Part shown: one piece after another, positions 26,384 to 35,073 of the stretch | Layout: every line of letters starts with the position of its first letter | Position numbering within the stretch: position 1 is the stretch's first letter | Assembly: GCF_019052365.1 (NCBI RefSeq) | Contig: NZ_JAHQUY010000012.1 | Coordinates: forward strand, 1 to 54,341 | DNA: 54,341 nt | From: Leyella stercorea | GTDB taxonomy: Bacteria > Bacteroidota > Bacteroidia > Bacteroidales > Bacteroidaceae | Direction of reading: 5' to 3' | Notes under the pieces: generated by a model | Databases searched by the model: none | What the model was told of the DNA's origin: nothing | Seen by the model: the letters and a program-made list of their open reading frames with translations, nothing else | Translations under genes and position numbers: made by a program

Positions 26384-27843
26384 TAAACGAGAAGCCACAA
26401 AGCATTTGGTCGCAGGTCGACTGGCTGACAATTGGTCTTTACATAGCACTTATGTTGTTCGGATGGCTCAGCATCTGCGGTGCCAGCTACACCTTCGGCG
26501 ACAACGATTTGTTGTCGCTCGGCACGCGTTCGGGCATGCAGATTGTGTGGATAGGCACAAGTATATGCCTCGGATTCGTCATTCTGATGATGGACTCGCG
26601 TTTCTTCGACACGTTCTCGTTCGTCATATACGGCGTGCTGCTCTTACTGCTTTTCGCCACCATCTTCAACCCTCACGACATCAAGGGTTCGCACTCGTGG
26701 CTCGTCATCGGACCGCTCCGCCTGCAACCTGCCGAGTTCGGCAAGTTCGCTACGGCGCTGGCTCTCGCCAAACTGATGAGCACCTACGGCTACAACATAC
26801 AGCGCTGGAAAGACTTTGCTGCGGCTTGCGCCGTAGTGTTCGTGCCCATGCTCTGCATTGTGGGTCAGCGCGAGACGGGTTCGGCGCTGGTCTACCTCAC
26901 CTTCTTCCTCATGTTCTACCGCGAAGGGATGCCTGGCAGCATCCTCTTCACGGGCGTAGCGATGGTGGTCTACTTCGTTGTGGGCATCAAGTACGAGGGC
27001 ATTATGCTTTTCGACACGCCTACATCTGTGGGCAAGTTCGTCGTGCTGCTACTTGTGCAGATATTCGTTGCGGGCATGGTGTACAACTATGTGCACAACC
27101 GCAAGCATACCAATACTATTCTTGGCTATAGCATAGCATTTACCGTTATAGCCATTCTCTTCGACGTGTACGTCATTCCGTTCGACGTAACGTGGGTGCA
27201 GCTCGGCATGTGCATAGCACTGTTCCTCTACCTGCTCTATCACGGACTGCGCACGCGTCTACCACAATACTTCTTTATCCTTGCGTTTGCCGTCGGTTCG
27301 GTGGTGTTCTTCTACTCTGCCGACTATGTGCTTAACAACGTGATGGAGCCTCATCAGCGTGTGCGCATCAACGTGCTGCTCGGTCTCGACGAAGACCTTG
27401 CCGGCGCCGGATACAACGTTCACCAGAGCGAGATTGCCATCGGTTCGGGCGGACTGAAGGGCAAGGGATTTCTCAACGGCACACAGACCAAACTGAAGTT
27501 CGTGCCCGAGCAAGACACCGACTTCATCTTCTGCACCGTAGGCGAGGAGGAGGGCTTCATCGGTTCGGCTGGCGTGTTGCTGCTGTTCCTGATTCTCATT
27601 CTGCGTCTGCTTGCACTCGCCGAACGACAACCTTTCGTCTTCGGGCGCATCTACGGCTACTGCGTGGCGTCGGTATTCCTATTCCACGTGTTCATCAACG
27701 TGGGCATGGTGCTGGGCTTAACGCCGGTTATCGGTATCCCGCTGCCGTTCTTCAGCTACGGCGGATCGTCGCTTTGGGGCTTCACCATCCTGCTGTTTAT
27801 ATTCCTCAGCATCGACGCAAAGCGCAATATGCTCAAGGCTTAG
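26380..27843 (+). CDS. rodA: SEDS peptidoglycan glycosyltransferase RodA
   Basis: 487 residues with about 10-12 membrane helices. It is longer than the roughly 370 residues of enterobacterial RodA because of an added membrane region (about 190-300), as is common in Bacteroidetes. SEDS hallmarks are visible: WLVIGPLRLQPAEFGKFATA, the extracellular PEQDTDFIFCTVGEEEGFIG loop with the catalytic acidic residues, and GIPLPFFSYGGSS at the end. It polymerises lipid II for PBP2. Confidence 0.95.
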   Translation: MINEKPQSIWSQVDWLTIGLYIALMLFGWLSICGASYTFGDNDLLSLGTRSGMQIVWIGTSICLGFVILMMDSRFFDTFSFVIYGVLLLLLFATIFNPHDIKGSHSWLVIGPLRLQPAEFGKFATALALAKLMSTYGYNIQRWKDFAAACAVVFVPMLCIVGQRETGSALVYLTFFLMFYREGMPGSILFTGVAMVVYFVVGIKYEGIMLFDTPTSVGKFVVLLLVQIFVAGMVYNYVHNRKHTNTILGYSIAFTVIAILFDVYVIPFDVTWVQLGMCIALFLYLLYHGLRTRLPQYFFILAFAVGSVVFFYSADYVLNNVMEPHQRVRINVLLGLDEDLAGAGYNVHQSEIAIGSGGLKGKGFLNGTQTKLKFVPEQDTDFIFCTVGEEEGFIGSAGVLLLFLILILRLLALAERQPFVFGRIYGYCVASVFLFHVFINVGMVLGLTPVIGIPLPFFSYGGSSLWGFTILLFIFLSIDAKRNMLKA

Positions 27844-27887
27844 GGCGTAGCAAAACATATTAAAGCTATGGAAGAATCAAATATGCT

Positions 27888-27998
27888 AAAAAATCCTCCA
27901 TATCTTCCAGCATCGTCATAACCCGCACATTATAAGAACGATATAGGCTGGAAGATTTCCCTAAAAACGAGAAATCTTCCAGCCTATCTTCCAGGTTT
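27888..27998. repeat. Dispersed hairpin element, copy 2
   Basis: This is the counterpart of 6764-6873. The same lead AAATCCTCCATATCTTCCAG is followed by a perfect 17-bp stem (27943-27959 / 27971-27987) with an 11-base loop, then CTATCTTCCAGG. It lies between the convergent genes rodA and porT and could serve as their shared 3' end. The 238-base gap holds nothing else recognisable. Confidence 0.78.
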
Positions 27999-28081
27999 TG
28001 TTTCGTATCTTACAGCCGATACACCGGCTTTAGTTCATTAAATTCAGTCGTGATTCCAGCTTTTATTCCTTATTTTCCAGT

Positions 28082-28822
28082 TTACTCGAAGTAGAAGCTC
28101 AGCACAACCATTTTTGTGCGTACTTCCTTCACGCCCTGCGCGAACTTGAGCAGACTCTTGTCGCGCAGTTCCTTGGCATGATTGGTATCGAGAGCATTGC
28201 CGAGTCCGTAGACGAACTTCAGCTCGGGGCGCAGCTTGAAGAACGGCAGGTAGAAGTCGCAACCTACGCCGAACTCCAGCGAGAGCGATGTGCGCTTCAG
28301 CTTCAGCGCGTCGGTGCTCTTGCTCGTAAGGTTTATCATCGGCGACACACCAGCCATGAGGTACGGGCGGTGGTTGTTGAATCGGGGCGCCGAGAATATA
28401 AGGTCGCCAGCCACAGCGATGTACGCCGTCTTCATGTCCTGACGCTTCTCGTCGGGCTGTCCGCTTTCGCTCAGTTTCTTGAGGTCGTGAAACACGATGT
28501 GGCGCGTGCCGAAGTACATCATCGGCGCCACGCGCAACTGGAAATGTGTAGACAGACGCAGTTCGCCGAGCACTCCGACATTGATGCCTGGGTCCCAACG
28601 GCTCTGGTCGGCTGTGACGAGTGTCTCCTCCGTGCCGTCCTCCGTGGTTATGGTCTGCGGACCAGCCATCAGCACCTCCATATCCTGCACGTGCATACCC
28701 ACGACTACTCCGAAGTGGAACGGACGCAAGTCGGTGTATGGGCGGTTCTGCACGGTGCGGTCCTGCGCCGAGGCAGCGAGGCTCACGATACACATTAATA
28801 ATATATATATGTACTTTCTCAT
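28082..28822 (-). CDS. porT: PorT-family outer-membrane beta-barrel protein
   Basis: 246 residues with a signal peptide (about 1-19, SLAASAQ) and a predicted eight-stranded barrel. The start of the mature protein (TDLRPFHFGVVVGMHVQDMEV) matches the K/R-P-[FY]-H-F-G pattern of PorT, and the C-terminal strand ends in Phe-Glu after alternating hydrophobics. In Porphyromonas gingivalis PorT is needed for type IX secretion. The secreted protein at 43235-45385 has a compatible C-terminal tail, but no other core type IX genes are in the window, so the role is inferred. Confidence 0.78.
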   Translation of the reverse strand: MRKYIYILLMCIVSLAASAQDRTVQNRPYTDLRPFHFGVVVGMHVQDMEVLMAGPQTITTEDGTEETLVTADQSRWDPGINVGVLGELRLSTHFQLRVAPMMYFGTRHIVFHDLKKLSESGQPDEKRQDMKTAYIAVAGDLIFSAPRFNNHRPYLMAGVSPMINLTSKSTDALKLKRTSLSLEFGVGCDFYLPFFKLRPELKFVYGLGNALDTNHAKELRDKSLLKFAQGVKEVRTKMVVLSFYFE

Positions 28823-28874
28823 TGATTGGTTGTTCTGAAAATGACGCTTAGGTTTCCACCTTATTATATATAAT

Positions 28875-28911
28875 AACGCCGCGAATGTGATATTATTGCA
28901 TTCGCGGCGTT
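28875..28911. terminator. Hairpin between gldH and porT
   Basis: A perfect 13-bp stem AACGCCGCGAATG (28875-28887) / 28899-28911. It probably ends the metF-holB-ricT-gldH transcript, although the downstream T-run on the minus strand is weak (TATTATATATA). Confidence 0.65.
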
Positions 28912-28967
28912 CTTTCTATTCTATCAGCAATAGTATGCCGACCATTCTATTGGCATTTGCGTGCCGA

Positions 28968-29444
28968 CTATTCTTTCTTCAACTGTATACCGACGTCAGC
29001 CACGCCGGGCAGTATCTCGCGCTTCATGTCGTGGCGCACCACGATGTGCAGCGAGTCGCCCTCCTGTAGCTGCAGCTTGCAGATGTCGAACTGATACTGT
29101 CTGTAGCTGATGCCCTCGCCCAGAATGTTGCCCTGCTCGTCGGTGAGGTTGCAGCATACGGTGTCGGTCACAAGGCGGTGCGCCGGCATTATCTCCTGCT
29201 CCACAATCAGCGTTATCGCCGTGAACGGATAGGCGTCTGTCGTGCGCACGCCGAGAACGGCGCTGTACGTAGCGGCGTCCTTCAGAGGCGGAATGGCGAA
29301 CGAGAGCGTGTCGTTCTTCTCCCAGCCTGCAAGTGCGGTGCTCTGATATCGGTCGTAGACGGTGCGATGGTCGCAAGCTGCGAAGAGCATTGCGAACATC
29401 ACAAGGGTCATTGAAGCGATTCTAAAGCTTATTGTTCTTTTCAT
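28968..29444 (-). CDS. gldH: GldH-like lipoprotein
   Basis: 158 residues from ATG at 29444 (a GTG lies two codons earlier). Lipobox LFAAC (Cys24). The mature part begins DHRTVYDRYQ and has PLKDAATYSAVLGVRTTDAYPF, GEGISYRQYQFDICKLQLQEG and HDMKREILPGVADVGIQL, the pattern of the GldH family. GldH was named for gliding motility but is widespread in non-gliding Bacteroidetes, where its job is unclear. It begins 8 bases after the ricT stop, so it is in the same operon. Confidence 0.85.
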   Translation of the reverse strand: MKRTISFRIASMTLVMFAMLFAACDHRTVYDRYQSTALAGWEKNDTLSFAIPPLKDAATYSAVLGVRTTDAYPFTAITLIVEQEIMPAHRLVTDTVCCNLTDEQGNILGEGISYRQYQFDICKLQLQEGDSLHIVVRHDMKREILPGVADVGIQLKKE

Positions 29445-29452
29445 AGCCACAA

Positions 29453-30958
29453 TTAATGAGCGCCTTTAGGGGGTGCAGCAGTCTCTGCTGCACCTACAGA
29501 ACCGTTGCCGCTATTCTTCGGTTGGTGCACCTTAGGGGGTGCAGCAGTCTCTGCTGCACCGACCGAGCTATTAGCGTTATTCTTCGGCTGTTGCACCTTA
29601 GGGGGTGCTGCAGTCTCTGCTGCACCGACCGAGCTGTTAGCGTTATTCTTCGGTTGGTGCACTTGAGACAAGTGCACCCCCTGAGGTTGCTCGGTTGGTG
29701 CACCACCAGGACGGTTGTTGCGACGCTGCTGGTTGTTGCGACGCTGACCCTCGCCATTCGGTTTATTCGGTGCGCCACCTTGAGAGTTTTTCGGTGCAGT
29801 TGAGACAACTGCACCCCCTTGAGAATTCTGTTTGTTCGGTGCGCCCCCTTGGCGCTTTGCAGGCTTCTTCTTGCGCTTGCGAGTCTTGTCGAAGCGACTG
29901 ATGTCGGCGTCTGCGAGCAGGTCGGCAGGGCGCGAGTCTTGTCTTACCTTGCCGTCCTCGGTGAGCGATTCGGGCTTTTCGCCACGCTTGTTCATCTCGA
30001 TGATGGCACGGGCGCGCTCGGCTGTAATCTCCTCGAGGTTGGCAGCAATGCCCTTGTCCGTAGAGTAGACCACAGTGCCAGCGAGAATGTCCGACTTGAA
30101 GAGGTAGTAGTCGCTATCGAGTGTCTGCAGAACGACGTCGCGCGACGGCATCTTGCGACTTGCCTCAACATAGTCGTCCACCTCGTAGTTGAGACAGCAC
30201 TTCAGTTTGGCGCACATGCCGGCGAGTTTCTGCGGATTGAGCGATATGTCCTGAATGCGAGCGGCGTTGGTGCTGACGCTCACGAAGTTCTTCATCCATG
30301 TGGCGCAGCAGAGCTCTCTGCCGCAGGGGCCCGTACCGCCGATGCGTCCTGCCTCCTGGCGTGCTCCGATCTGCTTCATCTCGATGCGCACGTGGAAGGT
30401 GTCAGCAAGCACCTTAATGAGCTGACGGAAGTCGACACGCTCGTCGGCGATGTAGTAGAATATCGCCTTGTTGCCGTCGCCCTGATACTCCACGTCGCCA
30501 ATCTTCATCTGCAAGCCGAGGTCCTTGGCTATCTGTCGGCTCTGAATCATGGTGCCGTGTTCGCGGCTTTTCGCCTCGTAGTATTTGTCGATGTCCACGG
30601 GTTTAGCAATGCGATATACGCGCTTTATGTCATCAGCCGACTTGAGGTTGGCTTTCTTCAGCTGCAGCTTCACCAGGCGTCCGGTGAGCGTAACCGTACC
30701 GATGTCATGACCCGGACTTGCCTCAACCGCCACGATGTCGCCCTTGTGCAGGTCGATGTGGTTGACGTTGTGGTAGTAACCCTTGCGCGTGTTCTTGAAC
30801 TGCACCTCCACGAGGTCTGTGTCCTCGTCGTTGCCCGGCACGTCGTACAGCCAGTCGTATGTGTTGAGCTGCATGTTCTGTCGTCCGCAAGCGTAGTGGT
30901 GCAATCCGCGATCGGTGTCACGCGTTATCTTGAATTGCATATCTTTGAAATCTTTCAT
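29453..30958 (-). CDS. ricT: RicT/YaaT-like PSP1-domain protein with repeat-expanded tail
   Basis: 501 residues. The first 320 or so form the PSP1/YaaT domain, with conserved cysteines in GPCGRELCCATWMKNF and MCAKLKCCLNYEVDDY that bind Fe-S clusters in Bacillus RicT. From about residue 345 a basic linker (KTRKRKKKPAKRQ) leads to a low-complexity tail. The tail holds three near-identical 22-residue repeats containing GAAETAAPPK and other Gln/Asn/Pro segments. These are encoded by copies of a palindromic repeat, described separately. The tail is likely disordered and dispensable. The operon is metF-holB-ricT-gldH with gaps of 2-22 bases. Confidence 0.87.
   Translation of the reverse strand: MKDFKDMQFKITRDTDRGLHHYACGRQNMQLNTYDWLYDVPGNDEDTDLVEVQFKNTRKGYYHNVNHIDLHKGDIVAVEASPGHDIGTVTLTGRLVKLQLKKANLKSADDIKRVYRIAKPVDIDKYYEAKSREHGTMIQSRQIAKDLGLQMKIGDVEYQGDGNKAIFYYIADERVDFRQLIKVLADTFHVRIEMKQIGARQEAGRIGGTGPCGRELCCATWMKNFVSVSTNAARIQDISLNPQKLAGMCAKLKCCLNYEVDDYVEASRKMPSRDVVLQTLDSDYYLFKSDILAGTVVYSTDKGIAANLEEITAERARAIIEMNKRGEKPESLTEDGKVRQDSRPADLLADADISRFDKTRKRKKKPAKRQGGAPNKQNSQGGAVVSTAPKNSQGGAPNKPNGEGQRRNNQQRRNNRPGGAPTEQPQGVHLSQVHQPKNNANSSVGAAETAAPPKVQQPKNNANSSVGAAETAAPPKVHQPKNSGNGSVGAAETAAPPKGAH
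29472..29815. repeat. Five copies of the GGTGCA palindrome inside ricT
   Basis: Copies lie at 29472-29494, 29538-29560, 29605-29627, 29656-29678 and 29793-29815. Each is 23 nt, beginning GGTGCA and ending TGCACC, with nearly perfect arms. Three have the GCAGCAG arm and two have the GCACTTG/GCAGTTG arm. The first three sit in 66-bp tandem units (22 codons). Further copies lie at 34737-34903. Confidence 0.9.
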
Positions 30959-30964
30959 TACGAT

Positions 30965-32071
30965 TTATGCTTGTTTTTTACGTGTTATGAGTATAATTGT
31001 TTGTAATGCTATGTCGAAGAACACCATCTTTGCGTTGGCGTTCTGTGATATGTCGCGTAGTGAGTGCTCGAAGAGTTCGTTCAGCTCTATGACGTTGCGT
31101 TCGTTGATGAACGGTGCAAAGCGTGTGCAGAACTGTTCTTCCTGCGCCGTCATGTAGTTGAGTTCCGGGTTATGGAAGTTGTGCATGAAGCTCTCGCGCA
31201 CCATTCGGTTGAAGTAGATGAGCATGCGTTTCTGCTTCTCGCGTCCGAATGCAGCCACGCTCTCGCTCCACTTCTTCAGTTCCTTCACGTGCTTGCTGTA
31301 AGCGTAGCGCATGAGCATGGCGAAGAGGTCGAAGAACATGCTTGCCTCGTTGCCGGCGCGTAGCGAGTCGAGCGCTGCGGTCCACGATCCGTTGGCGATG
31401 CGTGCTATGCGGTGCGCTGTGTCGGCGTCGATACCGCGTCGCGCGATGAGCGCCTGCTCTATGGCTTCGTCGCTGATGCGCTTGAAGTCGAAGCGCTGTG
31501 TGCGGCTGCGTATGGTTTCGAGCAGTTTCTCTGGTTCCTCGCTCACGAGGATGAAGACGGTCTGCTGCGGCGGTTCCTCAAGCAGTTTGAGTATCTTGTT
31601 AGCCGAGGTGACATTCATGCGCTCGGGCAGCCACATAACGCACACCTTGTATCCGCCCTGCGACGCCTTCATGCTCAGTCGGCGCGAGAGTCGGTCGCTC
31701 TCAGCTCCGGTGATGATGGCTTGCTGGTTCTCGGCGCCCATCGCCTCCATCCATTGCTCTATGCTGAAGTAGGCTCCGTCGCCGAGCAGTTGGCGCCATT
31801 CCTGAGCGTAGTCGTCGCTCACGGGCTGGTGGTCGGAACCCATCGTGGGCTTCTTTATGGTGGGGAAGCTGAAGTGGAGGTCGGGGTGTTGCCACTGGCG
31901 CAGCAGCTGACTGTCGCCTAACAGCCGCGACGCAAACGCAAGGGCAAGCGCTTTCTTGCCGCAGCCCATCGGACCGCAGAACAGCATTGCATGGGGCACT
32001 CGGTGCTCCTCTATGAGTTTGACGAGCGACTGTTTCGCCTCGTCCTGACCTATTACTTCTTCGAATGTCAT
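30965..32071 (-). CDS. holB: DNA polymerase III delta-prime subunit
   Basis: 368 residues of the clamp-loader AAA+ type. MTFEEVIGQDEAKQSLVKLI leads to the Walker A-like CGPMGCGKKALALAFA, followed by a Walker B region (VMWLPERMNVTSANKILKLLEEPPQQ, the SRC-like LLEEP motif typical of delta-prime and tau/gamma) and a C-terminal helical collar (about 220-368). No four-cysteine zinc module is seen between Walker A and B. It lies 22 bases after metF and 6 bases before ricT. Confidence 0.9.
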   Translation of the reverse strand: MTFEEVIGQDEAKQSLVKLIEEHRVPHAMLFCGPMGCGKKALALAFASRLLGDSQLLRQWQHPDLHFSFPTIKKPTMGSDHQPVSDDYAQEWRQLLGDGAYFSIEQWMEAMGAENQQAIITGAESDRLSRRLSMKASQGGYKVCVMWLPERMNVTSANKILKLLEEPPQQTVFILVSEEPEKLLETIRSRTQRFDFKRISDEAIEQALIARRGIDADTAHRIARIANGSWTAALDSLRAGNEASMFFDLFAMLMRYAYSKHVKELKKWSESVAAFGREKQKRMLIYFNRMVRESFMHNFHNPELNYMTAQEEQFCTRFAPFINERNVIELNELFEHSLRDISQNANAKMVFFDIALQTIILITRKKQA

Positions 32072-32093
32072 TTGCGCTATTGCGATTTTTGAA

Positions 32094-33050
32094 TTACAAC
32101 AGCCTCCTTGCCACTTCTCTTACGGAGTCGACAGCTGAGACGGTGTAGAAATGTATGTTGTTCACTCCGGCCTTGTAGAGCTGTCGGCACTGTTCGGTCG
32201 ACCACTCTATGCCGAGTTGGCGGGCGTCGTCGTCGGTCTTGCACTTCAGCGCCTCCACGGCGAGCTCCTGCGGGAAGTCGCAACGGAACACGCGCGGCAC
32301 TACCGTCAGCTGCGAGAGCTTTGCAAGCGGCTTGATGCCAGGTACGATTGGTATGGTGATGCCCATCTCGCGCGCTTTCTCCACGAAGCGGAAGTATTTC
32401 CGGTTGTCGTAGAAGAGCTGCGTCACGGCGTAGTCGGCACCCATGTCTTGCTTCATCTTCAGATACTTCAGGTCCATCTCCATGTTCAGCGCCTCCTCGT
32501 GCTTCTCGGGGTAGCACGCCACGCCGTAGTGGAACTTCTTGCCGGGGTTCTTTATCGGCGTGCCGTCGTTGAAGAAGCCCTCGTTGAAGCGGTTCACCTG
32601 CTCGATGAGGTCGGTGGTGTGAGCGTGTCCGCCGGGCGTGGGCACAAACTGACTGTCGTCGCGCGCCTTGTCGCCGCGCAGCAGCAGTACGTTCTCTATG
32701 CCCAGAAACTGCAGGTCTATCAGCTCGTACTCTATCGCCTCTGCTGTGGCGCCGCTGCAGATGATGTGCGGTATGACGGGCACGCCGAACTTGTTCTGTA
32801 TGGCGGCAGCGATGGCTACCGTACCAGGACGGCGGCGCACGCGAAGGCGCTCATACTGTCCGTTCTCGAGTTCGCGGTATACGTACTCGCTGTGATGGGT
32901 GGTGATATTGATGTATGCCGGATCGAAATCGCGAAACTTCTCTATTGTGGAGAACAGACGCTCTGTTCCTGTGCCTTTCAACGGTGGTAACACCTCGAAC
33001 GAGAAGTGCTTCTCGCCACCACCTGAGGTGAGTATATCTGAAATGTTCAT
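32094..33050 (-). CDS. metF: 5,10-methylenetetrahydrofolate reductase
   Basis: 318 residues from ATG at 33050. I prefer this start because MNISDILTSGGGEKHFSFEVLPPLKG fits the family start and the 20 upstream residues do not. It is a FAD-linked TIM barrel that reduces methylene-THF to methyl-THF for methionine synthesis. Visible motifs are FSFEVLPP (catalytic Glu), YINITTHHSEY, LLLRGDKA and GADYAVTQLFYDN. It is the first gene of the operon with holB, ricT and gldH. Confidence 0.95.
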   Translation of the reverse strand: MNISDILTSGGGEKHFSFEVLPPLKGTGTERLFSTIEKFRDFDPAYINITTHHSEYVYRELENGQYERLRVRRRPGTVAIAAAIQNKFGVPVIPHIICSGATAEAIEYELIDLQFLGIENVLLLRGDKARDDSQFVPTPGGHAHTTDLIEQVNRFNEGFFNDGTPIKNPGKKFHYGVACYPEKHEEALNMEMDLKYLKMKQDMGADYAVTQLFYDNRKYFRFVEKAREMGITIPIVPGIKPLAKLSQLTVVPRVFRCDFPQELAVEALKCKTDDDARQLGIEWSTEQCRQLYKAGVNNIHFYTVSAVDSVREVARRLL

Positions 33051-33085
33051 CTTCTTATTATCCTTTCGTATCTTATTTACCAGTA

Positions 33086-33093
33086 CAAAGTTA
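33086..33093 (-). promoter_or_regulatory. -7 element of the metF operon
   Basis: TAACTTTG on the minus strand, 36 bases before the chosen metF ATG and inside the longer open frame, which supports the shorter start. The nearest TTTG (33108-33111) is only 14 bases away, so the -33 element is not standard. Confidence 0.55.
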
Positions 33094-33111
33094 CGGAAAA
33101 TCTTACACAAA

Positions 33112-33143
33112 TTTGCTGTTTTGATTAATAATTAATACTTTTG
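33112..33143 (+). promoter_or_regulatory. Promoter of the GH125 gene
   Basis: TTTG (33112-33115), 20 bases, TACTTTTG (33136-33143), about 22 bases before the GH125 start codon. Confidence 0.7.
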
Positions 33144-33165
33144 CTTGTAAATCTAAACAACAACG

Positions 33166-34728
33166 ATGAATATGAGACCTCATACAACTATTTTTTCGGG
33201 CGCCTTCCTTGCGCTCTGCCTTGTCGCAAGCAATGGTGTTGCGGCGAACGATTCGCCATCCCACCCCATCAACACCTCACCATCTCAACACCTCAACACC
33301 TCACCATCACAACATCAAATCTCACCATCTCAACATCAAATCTCACCATCTCAACATCTCACCATCTCAACATCCACCCTCACCACAAAGCGCCCTGCTC
33401 CTGCCGAGCGTCTTTTTGTGTCGGACGCCGTGGAGAAGAAGATTCGCGAGATAAAGAAGCGCATCAAGGAGAACGCCTACTTAGCGTGGATGTTCGAGAA
33501 CTGCTTCCCGAACACGCTCGACACCACCGTCCACTTCATCGATGCCGAGGACGGCAAGGAAGACACCTTCGTCTACACGGGCGACATACACGCCATGTGG
33601 CTGCGCGACTCGGCAGCGCAGGTGTGGCCCTACGTACAGCTTGCCAAGGGCGACCGCAAGTTGCAGAAGATGCTGCGCGGTGTGATACGCCGCCAGCTGA
33701 AGTGCATCAACATCGACCCCTACGCCAACGCGTTCAACCGCGAGCCCGAGCCGAACGGCATGTGGGCTAACGATATGACCGACATGAAGCCCGAGCTGCA
33801 CGAACGCAAGTACGAGATCGACTCGCTCTGCTACCCCATACGCCTCGCCTACCACTACTGGCAGGTGACGGGCGACGCGTCGGTGTTCGGCGACGAGTGG
33901 CTGCAGGCGGTGCGCAACATACTGCGCGTGTTCCGCGAGCAGCAGCGCAAGCAGGGCCTCGGCTCTTACCGCTTCCAGCGCGAGACGGAGGACCAGCTCG
34001 ACACGGTCTGCAACCACGGCTGGGGCAACCCCGTGAAGCCATGCGGCCTCATCGCCTCTGTCTTCCGCCCGTCTGATGACGCCACGACGTTCCTCTTCCT
34101 CGTGCCGTCTAACTTCATGGCGGTCAGCTCGCTGCGCAAGGCGGCTGAGATTCTGCGTAAGGTAAACGCCGACACGGCGCTTGCCGACAACTGCACAGCG
34201 CTTGCCGACGAGGTGAGTGCGGCACTGAAAGAGTACGCCGTGGTCGACCATCCGAAGTACGGCAAGATATACGCCTACGAGGTGGACGGTTTCGGCAACC
34301 GCTTCCTCATGGATGACGCCAACGTGCCGTCGCTTCTCTCCCTGCCCTATCTGGGCGACATCGACGTTAACGACCCCGTATATCAGAACACGCGCCGCTT
34401 CGTCTGGAGCGAAGACAACCCTTACTTCTTCCGCGGCAAGGCGGGCGAAGGCATCGGCGGTCCGCACGTGGGCTACGACATGGCGTGGCCTATGTCTATA
34501 ATGATGCGCGCCTTCACGAGCACCGACGACGCCGAGATAGCCGAGTGTCTGCGCATGCTGCAGCGCACCGACGCCGGCACGGGCTTCATCCACGAGTCGT
34601 TCAACGTCAACGATGCGAGCAAGTTCACGCGCGAGTGGTTCGCATGGCAGAACACGCTCTTCGGCGAGCTTATCATCAAGCTCGTGGACGAGGGCAAAAC
34701 GGAGTTGCTCCTCGACGCCCGCAAGTAA
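33166..34728 (+). CDS. GH125 exo-alpha-1,6-mannosidase
   Basis: 520 residues. A signal peptide (about 1-27) is followed by a low-complexity Ser/Thr/Gln/His stretch (about 28-75) encoded by tandem repeats, and then the (alpha/alpha)6 catalytic domain of glycoside hydrolase family 125. Family motifs include YTGDIHAMWLRDSAAQVWPY, NREPEPNGMWANDMTDMKPE, NRFLMDDANVPSLLSLPYLGD, KAGEGIGGPHVGYDMAWPM and TGFIHESFN. Characterised members remove alpha-1,6-linked mannose from the non-reducing end, as in N-glycan or yeast mannan breakdown. It is a single gene, not part of a polysaccharide locus here. Confidence 0.93.
   Translation: MNMRPHTTIFSGAFLALCLVASNGVAANDSPSHPINTSPSQHLNTSPSQHQISPSQHQISPSQHLTISTSTLTTKRPAPAERLFVSDAVEKKIREIKKRIKENAYLAWMFENCFPNTLDTTVHFIDAEDGKEDTFVYTGDIHAMWLRDSAAQVWPYVQLAKGDRKLQKMLRGVIRRQLKCINIDPYANAFNREPEPNGMWANDMTDMKPELHERKYEIDSLCYPIRLAYHYWQVTGDASVFGDEWLQAVRNILRVFREQQRKQGLGSYRFQRETEDQLDTVCNHGWGNPVKPCGLIASVFRPSDDATTFLFLVPSNFMAVSSLRKAAEILRKVNADTALADNCTALADEVSAALKEYAVVDHPKYGKIYAYEVDGFGNRFLMDDANVPSLLSLPYLGDIDVNDPVYQNTRRFVWSEDNPYFFRGKAGEGIGGPHVGYDMAWPMSIMMRAFTSTDDAEIAECLRMLQRTDAGTGFIHESFNVNDASKFTREWFAWQNTLFGELIIKLVDEGKTELLLDARK
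33256..33389 (+). repeat. G-free tandem repeat inside the GH125 gene
   Basis: A 134-base stretch without a single G on the plus strand, built from CACCATCTCAACAT-type units. The best part has a 21-bp period (about 33310-33360), encoding repeated SPSQHQI. It lies exactly between signal peptide and enzyme domain and keeps the frame. Confidence 0.85.
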
Positions 34729-34736
34729 CTTCAGGG

Positions 34737-34903
34737 GGTGCACTTGTCTCAAGTGCACCAACCGAGCAAGCGGCGCCCCAGCATAGCACTACCTACGCAA
34801 ACAACGCTAAGGACACCATCTGCTACGTTGGTGCACTTGAGACAAGTGCACCCCCTAAAAGGCTCCTTGAAGCAAGCAAATGCAACTTGAGACAAGTTCA
34901 CCC
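34737..34903. repeat. GGTGCA palindromes after GH125
   Basis: Two perfect 23-nt palindromes (34737-34759 and 34831-34853, opposite central orientation) and one decayed copy (about 34881-34903). The flanks CCCCCT on one side and ACCGAGCAA on the other match those in ricT, so the mobile unit is longer than the palindrome. It could act as the transcription end of GH125. The remainder of this 345-base gap holds the promoter below. Confidence 0.85.
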
Positions 34904-34961
34904 CTTATACTTTCATCAAAAAAATGTTATAGAGGAACCACGCCGATAGGAATATATTACT

Positions 34962-35007
34962 TATCTTTGCACCATCTTAACCACAAGTATGTCTAACAAA
35001 CGTTTGT
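34962..35007 (+). promoter_or_regulatory. -7 element and palindrome before the beta-barrel gene
   Basis: TATCTTTG at 34962-34969 is a good -7 box without a TTTG -33 element. 27 bases after it lies the perfect 12-bp palindrome ACAAACGTTTGT (34996-35007), placed in the leader, a possible operator site. Confidence 0.45.
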
Positions 35008-35073
35008 CAAGCTAAAACTTCCATATAAAAGGATAAAGATACTTGCACAAACAAAACCCAAAACATCCAGCTT

